The notes below the pieces were generated by a model. The model ran no database searches and was not told the origin of the DNA. It saw only the letters and a list, made by a program, of their open reading frames with translations. Below are positions 21,541 to 32,799 of a stretch of DNA of 64,000 nucleotides, piece by piece; the stretch's first letter is position 1; every line of letters begins with the position of its first letter. Source of the stretch: Eonycteris spelaea (lineage: Eukaryota > Chordata > Mammalia > Chiroptera > Pteropodidae); contig PUFA01000068.1 of the NCBI GenBank assembly GCA_003508835.1, positions 9,061,501-9,125,500 of the forward strand, read 5' to 3'. Made by a program: the position numbers and the translations under genes.

Positions 21541-22189
21541 AATGTTAATAATTACATTCCTATCAACGAGTCCCTCAAATGGAAAAGAATTAAGTGCTCC
21601 AACCAAAAGATAGAGTGGCTGAAAGGATAAGAAAACAAGACCCCTACATGCTGCCTACAAGAGACGCACTTCAGATTAAAAGACACACACAGACTAAAAG
21701 GAAAGGGATGGAAAAAGATATTTCCTTGATGGACCTAGAGGGTATTGCTCTGAATGAAATGGGTCAAATAGAGAAAGACAAATATCACATGATTTCATGC
21801 ACATGTGGAATCTAAACAACAAACAAACAACAACAAAAGCAGTAATAGATACAGAGAATATTTTGAGGATTACTAGATGGGAGGGTGTTGAGGGATGGAG
21901 AAAACGCAAAGGGATTAAGAGGTACAAGTAGATAGTTGGAGAATAGACATGGAGATATAGAGTAGCACAGGGAAGAGGGTTAATAATGTAATAAATATGT
22001 GAGGGGGAAGAGGGAGCTAGATTTAGTGGGGTGATCATTTTGTGAGTTACGTGCATCTCTAATCACTAGGCTATACAACTGAAACTGGCATATTGTATAC
22101 CAGCTATAGTTGAAAAAAAATTCATTGAATTGTACAATGTAAATATGAGCAATTGTCTATTATATTTCAATAAAACCAGAGGAAAAAAG

Positions 22190-22290
22190 GAAAAATAAAA
22201 TGCTTGTGTAAAAATGTTTATAGCAGCTTTATTCATAATTGTCATAAACTGGAAACACCCTAATGAATACTGTATTAGGTAACTGCAGAA
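22190..22290 (+). mobile_element. L1-type 3' scrap, possibly the far side of the old HAL1
   Basis: 'aatgtttatagcagctttatt' style sequence with 'cataaactggaaacaccct' is L1 ORF2 3' sequence in sense orientation. It directly follows the tail of the younger HAL1, as expected if that copy was inserted within an older LINE. Confidence 0.5.
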
Positions 22291-22344
22291 TTTGTGTTCT
22301 TTTCAAATATTCAATTAATACATGTTCAGTAATACATTTGGATC

Positions 22345-22475
22345 ATAACTAAACTTTATTTAATCATCTTATCAGTCTAATGAGGTAGATTGTGGCACCC
22401 TCATTTTTATGTCAGGAAATGAGGCTCAGGAAGATTGGTCTTGTTCAAGGTGGCAGTTATGATGAGAAATGAGAC
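22345..22475 (-). mobile_element. MIR fragment, antisense
   Basis: 'tctaatgaggtagattgtgg', 'aggaaatgaggctcaggaag' and 'cttgttcaaggtggcag' follow the antisense MIR order (GAGGTAGG, GAGGAAACTGAGGC, CTTGCCCAAGGTCAC). Confidence 0.65.
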
Positions 22476-23965
22476 ATCTCTCACCTTGAAGGTAAACAGT
22501 TCAACTTTAAAACCAAGATTTTTTCTACTCAAGAGCTCAGTGAGTAAGTTTAAGTATTGGATCTAGAAGCCACGTTTCTGAAACCCCAGTCTAAAGCTAG
22601 AAATCTGTATCATATTCTCATTGCATTCTAACAGAAATTTCTGTAAAAAATCTGTTGGCTTGCTGTTGTCATCCCAGCCTGTGGGGAATCTGTTTTGTTG
22701 GACAACTGGGTGATAAAACCCTTTTCTAAAGGAAAGACTTGCCTTTCTTATTTTCTCACTGTTTTGAGTTTACCCTTACTAAAGAGGAACCCAAGGCAAG
22801 GAGACAGCCGAGGACATTTTAACTGAGTCAAGTGGGACATGCTTGTAATCAGGTCTTTACTGTCACAGCTTCTGGAAAGTGCCTTGAGATCTCTTAATAA
22901 TCCTGCCAAATCAGCATTTCAGTTTGGTACTCAGGAGTACTGAGAGGGTCATTGATTAACTAGCTTCCCCGTGGAGGAGAATAACTGGAGCCTCTAGAGG
23001 ACAGTCTTAAATTAGACTGAAGAAGTAAGAGATCATAATAGTAATGTGAACAGAAGAATTATTGATCACATGGTTCAGAAATCTAGATAATCTTAAAAAC
23101 TGTTTATTTCAATTTTTCTTTGGAATATGTAGTAAATACTTGTTGATTACCTTCCCTGACTTCATTTCTCCCTTTCTTTCCTAGCAGCACCTTCATTTCT
23201 GTTAAGACATCTGTGTGGTTCTGGGGAAGCTGGCTCCATTTACCCTTAAGGTTTGGCCCGTCAGCACATTCCATCTAGTTTGTCACTATGATTATGTTGG
23301 CTTAAGCCTGTGACCTAAGCAGGTACAATCTGAGTAAACTCTAGTTGGCATGGTGAGGAGAAGATAAAAAGTAGGTAACTTTGATTCCTTGATATCCTTT
23401 GAGAAATTGAGGTAAAGGCTAGGATTACTCTTTTTTTACCTTTGCTTGCTGGAATGTCTTTAAATGTCATCCTGCCCAGGACTACGGCACTTAGATTGCT
23501 AGAGTTTATTCAAGTTATACATATCATGTCTCTCCACTTCAGTTGGCTTTTTGTCCCTTTCCTTGCTTAATAGTTTTTCCCTTTAGGCAAATAACTGATA
23601 AATGAAAAATTCTTACATTCTTCTTAAGAGTTTTTCCTAAAAGAAAACTTCTTGAAGGGTAGAGTGGGCCCAGGGAATAGTGCAGCCTTAAGTACCCACT
23701 GTTGAACCATAAGGGGCCGGTCAAATTAATTTGAAATACTGTAAATTTTTTTTTTTTTTACTGTATCATCAACTTAGATTTGTGCATCTTATTTATTGTG
23801 TTTGTGGTTGCAGCTACAATCCATATCTGTTCCAGGGGTCATGGCCGCTGTTAATCTCTCAGCACCTCTAGTGGGTATACCTGGCAGGTCTATAGCAAAG
23901 GCAGCAGGGTAACAGTTGAAAGAGAGGCTAGCGTGAAAGCACTTTGTAAACTTACAAAGGATGGT
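22476..23965. other. Unique DNA without recognised features
   Basis: No repeat family or gene recognised apart from a T-run at 23,747-23,759. Confidence 0.5.
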
Positions 23966-24025
23966 ATTTTGTACAAAGCCTGGCACACAGCTGACATCCA
24001 GTAAAAATGTGTTGAATGAAAAGAC
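23966..24025 (+). mobile_element. L2/MIR tail scrap
   Basis: 'agcctggcacacagctgaca' followed by 'gtgttgaatgaa' is the usual terminal block of L2-type relics. Confidence 0.4.
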
Positions 24026-24089
24026 GAGGAAAGAAAGATACTTTTACTCATAACAAATCTCTTTTCTTTTTTTTCATTCTCCCATCACC

Positions 24090-24121
24090 ACCAAAACAAA
24101 ACAAAACAAAACAAAAAACAA
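24090..24121. repeat. (AAAAC)n simple repeat
   Basis: About five tandem pentamer units with a slightly longer last A-run. Confidence 0.9.
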
Positions 24122-24229
24122 ACTGTTCTGTTACAACTTGGGACATTTGCCATAGAGCCGCCCAAATCACTCTTAACTGGTGATTTTCCTATGTCTATGC
24201 TGCCCAAATTGTGGACTACCATTCAGTAA

Positions 24230-24600
24230 GTGAGGAATTGAGTTTGGTTGCTGTAACAGACACCTAGCTATAGTGGCCTAAATATACAAGGGTTGTTCTC
24301 TAACATTAAAGAAGTTCAGAGATTTAAATCCATGGAGTCATCAGGGAGCTAGGCTCCCCCTGTCTTTGCTGCTGGTGATTTTTGATCCTTAATTAGCTGG
24401 AAAAGCTTTTTCCTTTCCAGTGCTCCCTGGAATGCAGACCTAACAGTTGTACTCCAGAAGTCAACTTGTACCACAATGGCCAAAACACGGTGATTAGTTG
24501 CTAAATCTACTCTATTTCTGCCATCTATATAATCTTTAACAGTACTAACAATGAAGGAATCTATATCTCCCCCGAAGAATTGGTGTTTGGAGTTCTGGTT
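24230..24600. other. Possible old LTR remnant, unassigned
   Basis: 'ggttgctgtaacagacacct' followed by 'atagtggcctaaatatac' resembles the start of an antisense MaLR-type LTR, but the rest does not align well by eye. Confidence 0.25.
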
Positions 24601-24604
24601 CATT

Positions 24605-24815
24605 CAGCAAACATGTGCTCAGCCCCAAATAAGAGAGAGCATGCTGTGCTAGGCACCAAAGGGGGACACTGAAGATGCAAATAATAACCCTGTCCTCAAG
24701 GAGCTCCCAGTGTAGTGAGTGATGACAGATATAAATAATGCTAAGCAGAAGGACGTCAGTAGTGCACTCTGAGATCTCCTGGAGGAGCATGGAGGAGGGA
24801 TTGAATGGGGAAAGG
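24605..24815. mobile_element. Ancient interspersed repeat, family not assigned
   Basis: Shares with 16.4-17.0 kb the order 'ctgtgctaggcaccaaaggg', 'ctgtcctcaaggagctccc', 'gatctcctggaggagc'. Confidence 0.4.
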
Positions 24816-24879
24816 AAAAGAATCAGCCTCTCATGTAAGAGGCAGAGTCATGTTTGTCAGAGCCAAATATCCCTTTGAG

Positions 24880-25030
24880 CCACCTGAGCTCCCTTAATCT
24901 TCATAATAACCATATAATATCCTAATTATACAAATGAGAAGCCCACCCAAAGTTTCTAGTTCAATAGGATTTTCATACTCAGAACTTTCTGACTCCACGT
25001 CCTTGCCTTTTCCATTAGACCACTGCGTGT
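24880..25030 (-). mobile_element. MIR fragment, antisense
   Basis: 'cttaatcttcataataacca', 'attatacaaatgagaagc' and 'ttccattagaccactgc' follow antisense MIR order through to the tRNA-like end. Confidence 0.6.
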
Positions 25031-25516
25031 GACCTAAATACCGTTCCTTCTGTTTTGAAAAATGATACATACATGATGGCAAAGGTTCCATTCTATATAC
25101 AAGTATATGTGTTGTATTGGACTCAATTAATTATCTACCCAGACTCCCTTGGTTCTCCCTGGTCCTCAGGCCTTAGTCGGTTGCTGAGTGGTGAGCCCCA
25201 GATGCTGCTATTTTTGCCGTATTTCCTAATCCTGTCTCCTTCTGGGTTGAGGGCTGGGCTCTGGTTTGGTCTGGCTTGGTGTGAGAGCCAGAGCAGTTCA
25301 GAGGCCTGTGCTCTCTGACTATACTCAAGAGGACTCTGGCTCCTCCTGCCATGTCCAGATTCAAATGTAGGGTCTGTTGTTCCCAGGGACTGTCCAGCGG
25401 GCTGGGTGATAGCCTGGGTATGAAACGGTGGTAGGCAGGGGCAATCACCTCTGCTGGGGAAGATAAATTGCTTGCTTGTCTGTCTTTCTCCCCTGGACCC
25501 CCACTCCCCATTTTTC
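25031..25516. other. GC-richer DNA, no gene accepted
   Basis: Contains overlapping frames on both strands (168 codons on minus at 25,135-25,641, which runs into the transposon). None shows a domain. The minus frame is a by-product of GC-rich sequence. Confidence 0.5.
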
Positions 25517-25524
25517 ACATACAC
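25517..25524. repeat. 8-bp target-site duplication, left copy
   Basis: acatacac, identical to 25,748-25,755. Confidence 0.95.
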
Positions 25525-25747
25525 CAGCAGCCCCCAACCTTTTTGGCACCTGGGACCGGTGCTCCTATGACAATCTAATGCCTGATGATCTGAGGTGGAA
25601 CCAAGGCAGTGATGCTGGCACTGGGGAGTGGCTGCAAACACACATGAAGCTTCACTGCTCTCCCTCAGCTCACCTCCTGCTGTGTGCCCTGGCCTGGTTC
25701 CTAACAGGCCAAGGTACCTGTCTTCGGCCTAGGGGTGGGGACTCCTG
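25525..25747. mobile_element. Non-autonomous hAT DNA transposon (MITE-like)
   Basis: A 223-bp element with imperfect terminal inverted repeats: cagcagcccccaacc at the left end and tggggactcctg at the right end, whose complement is caggagtcccca. It is flanked by a perfect 8-bp duplication, which is the hallmark of hAT transposases. Internal blocks 'gcacctgggaccggt', 'aatctaatgcctgatgatct' and 'ggttcctaacaggcc' match a hAT family I remember from other mammals, whose name I am not certain of. It has no transposase gene and must have been mobilised in trans. Part of the internal sequence of the remembered family seems to be missing. Confidence 0.9.
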
Positions 25748-25755
25748 ACATACAC
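25748..25755. repeat. 8-bp target-site duplication, right copy
   Basis: acatacac, identical to 25,517-25,524. Confidence 0.95.
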
Positions 25756-26060
25756 TATTCTTAGATACAAGGTCTATACCATCTATTTGAAACATTCTGA
25801 ACGATTGGGCAAATGGCTGTTTTCATGTGAAGCTGTAGCCACTTTGTGAATGCACAGCCTTCTGTTTGCTTTCCTTCCTACCCTGCCTAGTCTTTTTCCC
25901 CTCTCTCTGTTCTGAGAGTTCAACACCTGATAAAAAGCAGGTGAGTTATGCCCCAGGCTCTGTTTTCTAGGGAACCTGGGCAAAGTAGTAGTGGATGAAA
26001 AATAAATATCCCACCCCATACCCTTGCTCAGTTTACCTTGTTTTGCACCTTGTTATATAT
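25756..26060. other. Unique DNA
   Basis: Nothing recognised. Confidence 0.45.
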
Positions 26061-26064
26061 CTCA

Positions 26065-26175
26065 CTTAACAGTATAATAGGCAATACATGAATGCTTAGG
26101 TGCCAGACACTGTTCTAAAGCCTTATGATTAATGTGTACCACAACCCTATGAGATAAAATAAACCCTGGAGATAG
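26065..26175 (-). mobile_element. MIR fragment, antisense
   Basis: 'aggtgccagacactgttct' then 'accacaaccctatgagata' is the start of the antisense MIR order. Confidence 0.5.
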
Positions 26176-26675
26176 TTCCATATTAGCAAACACAGATCAG
26201 TTGCATTTATATTATTTTTTAAAGAATGGTCATTACTTTTGTTAAAATGGACCGTATTCATGATAAATTTTTTAAATGCAGAAAAATTTGATCAAGAAAG
26301 CAAAGATTTTCCCCCAAATTCCATATCCGAGAATAATCATCAGGCAAATAGTATACTATACAGTTCTCACAAACCTCAAGTTTTCACAACAGTATTGTGT
26401 AAGAATAAATGCCTTTGCTTTTTCTATAATTTGCTGACACAGAAGACCTATTTCTCCCTCCACCCCCCCAAATTTTATTCAGATATTTTCTTGTGCCAAA
26501 TACACCTGTTTCTGTTAGGCTGTATAATTCCTGATATAGGAACATATAATTGTATTCATTGAAATACCAGCTTCTCTTAGAGTACGTTGTTACTTTTACT
26601 TAATTTTGTATAAATAATTAGTGAAATCTTGCTTTTTATAGCATGTTTATTCCAGTTCTTATTGAAGTAGTTGCT
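26176..26675. other. Unique AT-rich DNA
   Basis: Nothing recognised. A 107-codon frame at 26,239-26,562 has no recognisable domain. Confidence 0.45.
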
Positions 26676-26679
26676 TGTA

Positions 26680-26880
26680 CTGTGACTGCCTGTTTAGCAA
26701 TTTATATATATTTATTTTAGATTGTAGTGTGGTTTTTAATCACCAGGACCATATTTTAGTGACTTCTGGGCAAACATGATTTAGCTATAGGATCATATCC
26801 TAGTGGAATTTTTGAGTCAAAGAGTATCTGCATTTTAAGTTTTGACAGACATTGTCATATTGAAGGAAGTGATGAGACGT
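26680..26880 (-). mobile_element. Old L1 scrap, antisense
   Basis: 'agtggaatttttgagtcaaa' followed by 'gacagacattgtcatattga' matches the antisense of old L1 3' regions. Confidence 0.45.
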
Positions 26881-27655
26881 AAAGGTAGACTAACTGGGTT
26901 CACTTTTTTGCACATATGTCAGGGTAATTTTTTTGCCTAGAATAATAAGCATAAAATCCCTGCTTTGAGAATTGGAGGTGACAACTTTTCTGAATATTTT
27001 TCCAGGTAGCAAGTCTATTACTGAGTAGATGGAAATTAATCATATTAATGAGCAGTGTTAATCTGTTGATTAACAAGACAAACCAGCAAGGCAGCTGCTT
27101 TGATAGTATTGCTACTTCCTGACTTTCTGGTTGGGAAAAAGATCTTGCCATTCTTAGCAAGGAAGTATCTGAGCAAGTGTTGATACATCAGTGTAGCCAG
27201 TAAGTACTGTGTGAGAAATGAAAAATTAATGAGAGAATTAAGAACTATAAAATATTCTGGGATATTTTCTGAAGGAGGTGAAACTTCAAGATTCAGACTA
27301 AATGCCTTCACCTGCTCGATGCTTGCCCAGACCTACTTAACTGGAACTGGTTTCCTCCTCAAGCCCAGTGGTACTTAGGTTATAATGCTACATGCAGTGA
27401 CTGTGTCTCTAAACCAAAAATCATGATACATGTTCTAAACAGAGGTCATAAACTGATACCTTCAGCCTGAGTTCCATCCACAGAGTGTTTTGCTGTGCCT
27501 GCAGAATTTTAAACAATTTTAATTGGTTATAAATTGTTAAAAACTGAGAGACTTTACATAAAATTTCCAGCCTCCAGATCTGGGAATATTGGACCCAGAT
27601 TTCTGCTTAGCAGCAATTAGTTTAAATGTGCTGGCAGCTGCCCATTTTCGCCAAA
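26881..27655. other. Unique DNA
   Basis: Nothing recognised. Confidence 0.45.
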
Positions 27656-27659
27656 GCAT

Positions 27660-27855
27660 ATTTTTTCCAGTTCTCTGTATTCCCTCCCTTTCCCACCATA
27701 GGATCACACATATATGTACCTCCTTGACTCTTTACACCTCTAGAACATACGCCCTTTGAAGGCAGGATTTTTGTTTTGTTCATTGCTTTTTTTTCTCATG
27801 ACCAGAATGTTGTCTGGCACATAATAGGTTAAAAATATTGTTTGATGGAAAGAAT
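27660..27855 (+). mobile_element. L2 3' end fragment
   Basis: 'cgccctttgaaggcaggatt' and 'gaatgttgtctggcacataa' are in L2 order, ending with a TTTGATGGAAAGAATGAA-like tail. Confidence 0.6.
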
Positions 27856-27984
27856 GAATTTGTGACTCTTGGTCTAACTTTATGGAGAGAAGTGAGACAG
27901 TTTTTTTAACTTTTAATTCTTCCAGAAATGGGATAATGTGCTGCTTTACCCTTGAGGCATTGTATATGGCCTAGCATTATAATT

Positions 27985-28115
27985 TTCATTTTTGACATGT
28001 CTCCCTTGTTGGATGGTAAACTCAGTGGAGTCAGAGACCTGACTTGTAATGTTTTGTATCCTTAATAATACCTTGCACATAATAGATGCTTAAATATTCC
28101 TTGAGTGATTGGCAG
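27985..28115 (+). mobile_element. L2 3' end fragment
   Basis: 'taaactcagtggagtcagag' followed by 'taccttgcacataatagatg' and 'cttgagtgattg' is a second terminal L2 relic. Confidence 0.55.
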
Positions 28116-28560
28116 AATGCTTAATTTCTCATGTAAAATAACTTTGTGAATAAAGGCAGGGAGGTATTAATGAATATTTTAAGGTGGGGGATCATGAGAT
28201 GGCCCATTTGAGTTTCTTTTACATTTTTTTTCTCTATATCCTCATACCCACTTATATTCTGTTCACCATCAAGACCATAGGAGGTTGTTGACAATCATCA
28301 CCCCTATTCTTTAGTAGCAGGATAAATTATTCCCCATTCTTCATATTGTGTATTCTCTATTTAATGCTAATATTATTATGGAAACTTATCTCCTATAGTA
28401 GTCTGTGATTTCCACACAGTTAAGAATTCTGTTTTGTGTTTTTTTATCTAACAGCTAATGTTTATGTTTTTCATGTACCAACTCCATATAAGCAGTTCTA
28501 GAAACTCAATAAATGATTGAATTTGAGTTTGTATTACAAGCTGTATTACAGCTTTTACAC
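28116..28560. other. Unique AT-rich DNA
   Basis: Nothing recognised. Confidence 0.45.
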
Positions 28561-28564
28561 CACT

Positions 28565-28700
28565 TTAGAGTTTATAAAACATTTTCATATTCATTGTCTC
28601 ATTTGATCTAAAGTCAACCCCGAGAACTGCAAATGAGAAAATCAAAGCCAGAGAAACTGTAACTGGTGTAGTCACATGGCAGTTAATGACTGACCATCCA
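28565..28700 (-). mobile_element. MIR-like fragment, antisense
   Basis: 'actgcaaatgagaaaatcaa' and 'taactggtgtagtcacatggc' weakly follow antisense MIR order. Confidence 0.45.
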
Positions 28701-29760
28701 GGCTGCACTTTGCCAGTTAACGGCCGAGTATTCACTAAATTGTGATGCCCAGATAGGGAGTGTTAGAATTGTGGAAGGCTTGTCATTCTTGGCAGAGAAT
28801 TTGGACCTGTGTCTTGAAACAAAAAGAGAAAGGGAAATGTTTCTTGATAACTTATTTTTGGATGAGGGCTCTTTGCCATCCAAGGCTTTATCCCCTCAAT
28901 CTGGACGACAATAGCATTCCTGAGGGGAGTGAGAAGGATGATGAGTAGTCTTTATTTTGCTCGCCTCACCCAGATTCCATTCCTACCTCCCAGAATTTTC
29001 CCTGTTTCCACCCAGCTCTTCAGTAACAATCAGTCCCAATCAGTGGCTGTACTTTACTTTTTGGACCAAGGAATACCCCTCCCTTCTCCATCTTCCTCCT
29101 TAGGGCTTTGGATAGGAGCCCTTTAATTGCTGTTGACTAAAGGACAGGAGACCAGCCCCTACATACCAAGAATCCAGTGCTTTGTTAGCTGAGGAGGGCA
29201 TTGCATTAGCACTGCTCTCTAAATCCCGGAGCAGGTGGAGGAAATCTAATTAGCACTTAGTAAGCCAAGGCCCCTTAGGGAATTTCTGATAAGGAAAAGG
29301 TCAATGCAAAAGAAGAAGGAACACTGATAGACTTTATTTTCCTAGGGGCAGCTTTCTGAAATGGACTGGGAATCAAATAAGCTGGATTCTAATACTTGCC
29401 CTGCTAGTGGCTTTTTTGGCCACTGGCAAGTAAGTCCCTTTACTTATCTGGGGTTTTATTTTTCTTGTCTGTGTTTACTCCTTTGCTAAACTTCCTTTCT
29501 TAAACAAATGCTTGTTTTGTAAGAGTAGAAGGGACCTCAGATCATCAACTCGGCTATCACCCTGGAAGTTTTTCCCAGCATTTGCATACCCAAACCTCAC
29601 TTATCTATATCCATAGATTGAGTAGATATGTAGTAAATATGTATAGTTTGGAAAAGTTGCCTGAGAAAATTTGATAATATCCTTGGTTCATGCTTTTTTG
29701 GAGAACTTAGCCACATACAGCTAACAGTGTTTCCTCTGCACACAGTAGTTGCGTAGTAAA
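28701..29760. other. Unique DNA
   Basis: No repeat or gene recognised. This is the left flank of the provirus. Confidence 0.45.
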
Positions 29761-29761
29761 A

Positions 29762-30364
29762 TGTCTGGCGAGGCCTGTGAAGTGAGAACCTAGAAGTGGA
29801 ATTCCAGCTGGGAGAAGCAACGGAGATGTTGACCTTAAATGAAAAAAAAAGGGGGGGGAGCAGATATTTCTCCAGCAAAATGGGCTTATTTGGGAACAAC
29901 AAAGAGTTTCAGTTTGGGACATGTGGCCTAATGATGAGCCACACACAAGTCCAGAGAAACAAAGAAGAGGAATGCTTTTTCATGGACTTGGGAGGGCGTG
30001 CTGTAAATGAGAAGTCCATAGGAAGGATCGGAAAGTTTCAAGTGTAGTGACTTCTCATTGGTTGAGTTGTGGCAGTCTCCTGTTGGCTGAGTTGTTATGG
30101 GGCAAGGAGGATTCTTTTCTGGTTCCTGCGGAGGTAGTCAGATAGGATCTCTTCCTGTCAGAAATTCAAGGTACATGTCTTCCTGTTGGGGTCAGTAGTG
30201 TGCGTGAATAACACATGCTCTCGTGAGAGTTCTCTTGTTCTCTTTTCTAGCCTCCAAACTCCATTTTAAATGATGTTTCTATTTACTAATTGACAAATAT
30301 CTTTTGAGCAAGATATTTCCCTGAAAGCATCACTGATCTAGAGTCAGGTTTTTCTGGTTTCATT
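29762..30364 (-). repeat. 3' LTR of the provirus
   Basis: Aligns by eye with the LTR at 35,826-36,285 over about 450 bp, for example 'gttgagttgtggcagtctc' against 'gctgagttatggcagtctc' and 'ctccattttaaatga' in both. On the minus strand it would run TG...CA, and 'gggaaaaaagacaa' just upstream (plus 30,364-30,378 region) looks like a polypurine tract. An AATAAG near 29,887 could be the polyadenylation signal. Its inner boundary is the less certain one (30,295 or 30,364). Confidence 0.7.
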
Positions 30365-30739
30365 GTCTTTTTTCCCTGGATGCTAGGAAAGACCTCTCCT
30401 GGGTGTCGTGTCCCACATTGGAGGGAAATGCACAGATTGGAAACCTATCATAGCCATATTTGAGTATCAAGGAGCAGTAGGAGGGAGGTTTTTCTTATCT
30501 GTGTCTTAAAAGAGTGAATATGGCAAAGATACACTCAGAACTGAAAGAATTGACCAAGTATTTTGGGAAGATAATGAAGAAATAAATGTGAAGTAATTAG
30601 ATAGTATTATTTCAAAAGACACTGGAACAAAATGTCTTATCAGTAGTACAGCCTGTAGTTTGAGAATTTAGAGACTACGAATTTGGCTAAAAATCCAGAA
30701 TGAGTTAATAGTCCAGATGAAAGGAAGACTTCTGTGAAT

Positions 30740-31930
30740 TTTACACCTTCTCACTGGCCTGGTCCTGAACGTCTTGAGAAAGTGTCGTTTGCTTCCATTT
30801 TGGGAAATCTCTACTTTCAGGTCACCAGATGGTGTGCAGGTCCAGTCAGGGTTGGGTGCTTTCTTTAGATGTGTCACATGAATACAGAAGTCTGTTCCCT
30901 GGAGTTTGGCAGCACAAGGGTTCGTGAGCAGTACCCGTAGGGGCCTTTCCAGGGAGGCTGAAGAGAGTCTTTCTGGAGGTGCCTTTCCCACCAGGCGAAA
31001 CCTCCAGGTTGCAGAGTTTGTTGCTTAAGTTCTTTCTCTCCCTGAAGTGCGCTTTGAGAAGATTGCTCTGCCAGAACATGGTTAATTTTGTTAGACGTAA
31101 TTAGGCCGCTACAATATTGAAGTATACCTCCTGTTATAAGCTGCATAGCAAAGAGGCAGGAGCCAGGTGCACTGGGCACCCTATGACCATTTAAAAGGGT
31201 GAGAGTTTGAGTATCAGAGTGAGTGGACCCAAGATTTAAAATGATCAGCAGTGCTTCCGGCCAAGGTACTTGAAGGGACTGTATGAATTTTGCTGGTTGA
31301 GTCTTAATAATGCCATTAGTGTGTTCAACTAAACCTGAAGATTGTGGGTGGTAAGGGCAGTGAAAGTGTCATCAAGCCCACCAAACAGCACAGACCTGTC
31401 AGAGCGCCTGACTCGTAAAATGGGTTCCCTGATCACTGTGGAGTTCAAGACAGGTTCCTTGGTAGGGATCCTCTTTTCCAAAGGGACTTTTAACCACTGA
31501 AGAGGCAGTAGCCTGTCTTCAAGGGAAAGCTTCAATCCAGTGAGGAAGCATATAGACCATGACTAAAAAATTTATATCCGTGAGGCAGGAAAGCTGAATG
31601 AAATCCACTCACCAAACCTCAAACAGTCCATTAAGGAATTTAAACTGGGAGCAACGGGAACAGGCTTCCCTGGTTAGACTTGGGACAAGTGGGACAGATG
31701 ACATAGGTGCTTTTTTTCAGCTTTATTAATATTTTTCTACCAATCCTGATTCATGAATGCTACCATTTTTCATTGGGCCGTGGCTGAATGCATGGACAGT
31801 AGTTAGGAGTGGGGATTTTAGAGTCTTCGGTAGTACTGGGTTATTATTTGGCCTGAACCAGAGCTTTCTTTTTTATCATACCAACAATTGTTGGATTTCC
31901 AATTTTGCTTTTCCTTTTCTGAGGCCAATT
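30740..31930 (-). pseudogene. Retroviral integrase remnant
   Basis: Integrase inserts the DNA copy into the host chromosome. Remains of the zinc-binding end (a CxxC at about 31,690), of the catalytic core (HSDQGTHF at 31,440-31,417, holding one catalytic Asp) and of the basic C-terminal domain (about 31,020-30,930) lie in order, but in different frames separated by stops. Not functional. Confidence 0.75.
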
Positions 31931-31949
31931 GTTGGGCTTCTCTAGCAAG

Positions 31950-32790
31950 TTTTGCCATGTCATTATTTGGGGAAATGTGACAGGTTTGACTGCCGTTGGT
32001 TCCTTTAAATGCACCATTCCTTGTGGAAGTGTCAGCAGGGTGGTTTTCTTTAGCTTTCAGAGAGTTAGGTTTAGAATACCCTTGGATCTTAGTAATAGCT
32101 AAAGCAGCAGGTAAAAGTACATATACATATACAATAATTCTTGAGCATACTGGCCATTTTAAATTTTATTTCCACTCAAAGTAAGGCAGTCACTTCTCTT
32201 CCACAACATTCCAAAATCATGAGCTGCTCAGAAAGTATGTCTACTATCAGTATAAATGTTGGCAGTTTTACCTTTAACTAGGGTCCAGGCCCTTGTGAGT
32301 GCATGCAATAGTAGCTAAAGGCAAAAATGCCACTTCAGTTACATCAGAGAGTATTAATATCACACATCCTGCACAATATTTGCCATCGTCACCTTTTAAG
32401 TAAGAACTAGCAGCAAACCATAAGAAGTCCACCTTGCTCAAAGGAGTTTCCTGCAGATCGTGATGAGGGATCAGGAGGTATTAAGCTTCACTGTCCATGG
32501 AGGAAGGAAGAATAGCAGGGTTAAAGTTATTACAACGTGAAAGAGTCATGTGAGGAGCAGTTAACAAAAAGATTTCACAGGAGGTAGAGCAGCTGACTGA
32601 AAACTGTTGAGTGTGATGGGAATTCAGGAGAGCTTCTATTGCATGGGGCACAAAGATAATTAAAGGGGATCCCACAACAGTCTCCTCAGTGGCCTTAACC
32701 AAAAGGGCAATGGCAGTAATGGCTCTAAGGCAAGGGGATATCACTGTGCCACAAGGCTCGTTGCTGACTGTAATGCCCTATGGATCAATG
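31950..32790 (-). pseudogene. Retroviral connection and RNase H remnant
   Basis: The connection domain survives as an 80-codon frame at 32,744-32,481. An RNase H core motif IYTDS is readable at about 32,257-32,243. In-frame stops flank both. RNase H would degrade the RNA strand during reverse transcription. Confidence 0.7.
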
Positions 32791-32799
32791 GTGGTCCCC

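Larger units (their letters stand above)
19765..22185 (+). mobile_element. Near full-length younger HAL1 element
   Basis: HAL1 elements are L1 relatives that keep ORF1 but lack most of ORF2. Layout here: a GC-richer 5' UTR (about 19,765-20,620), an ORF1 region (about 20,620-21,540), a stub of the ORF2 endonuclease start (about 21,545-21,725), and then an abrupt switch at about 21,725 to L1 3' UTR sequence ('gatggacctagagggtattg', 'gaaagacaaatatcacatga', 'ctatacaactgaaactggc') with the A-rich end near 22,165-22,195. ORF1 is broken by stops and by a 24-A run. The 3' UTR looks like bat L1, and the copy is less decayed than the HAL1 it sits in. Confidence 0.75.

Noticed and set aside
25135..25641. 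168-codon minus-strand open frame
   Set aside because: It begins inside the hAT element and has no recognisable domain; GC-rich composition explains the lack of stops.
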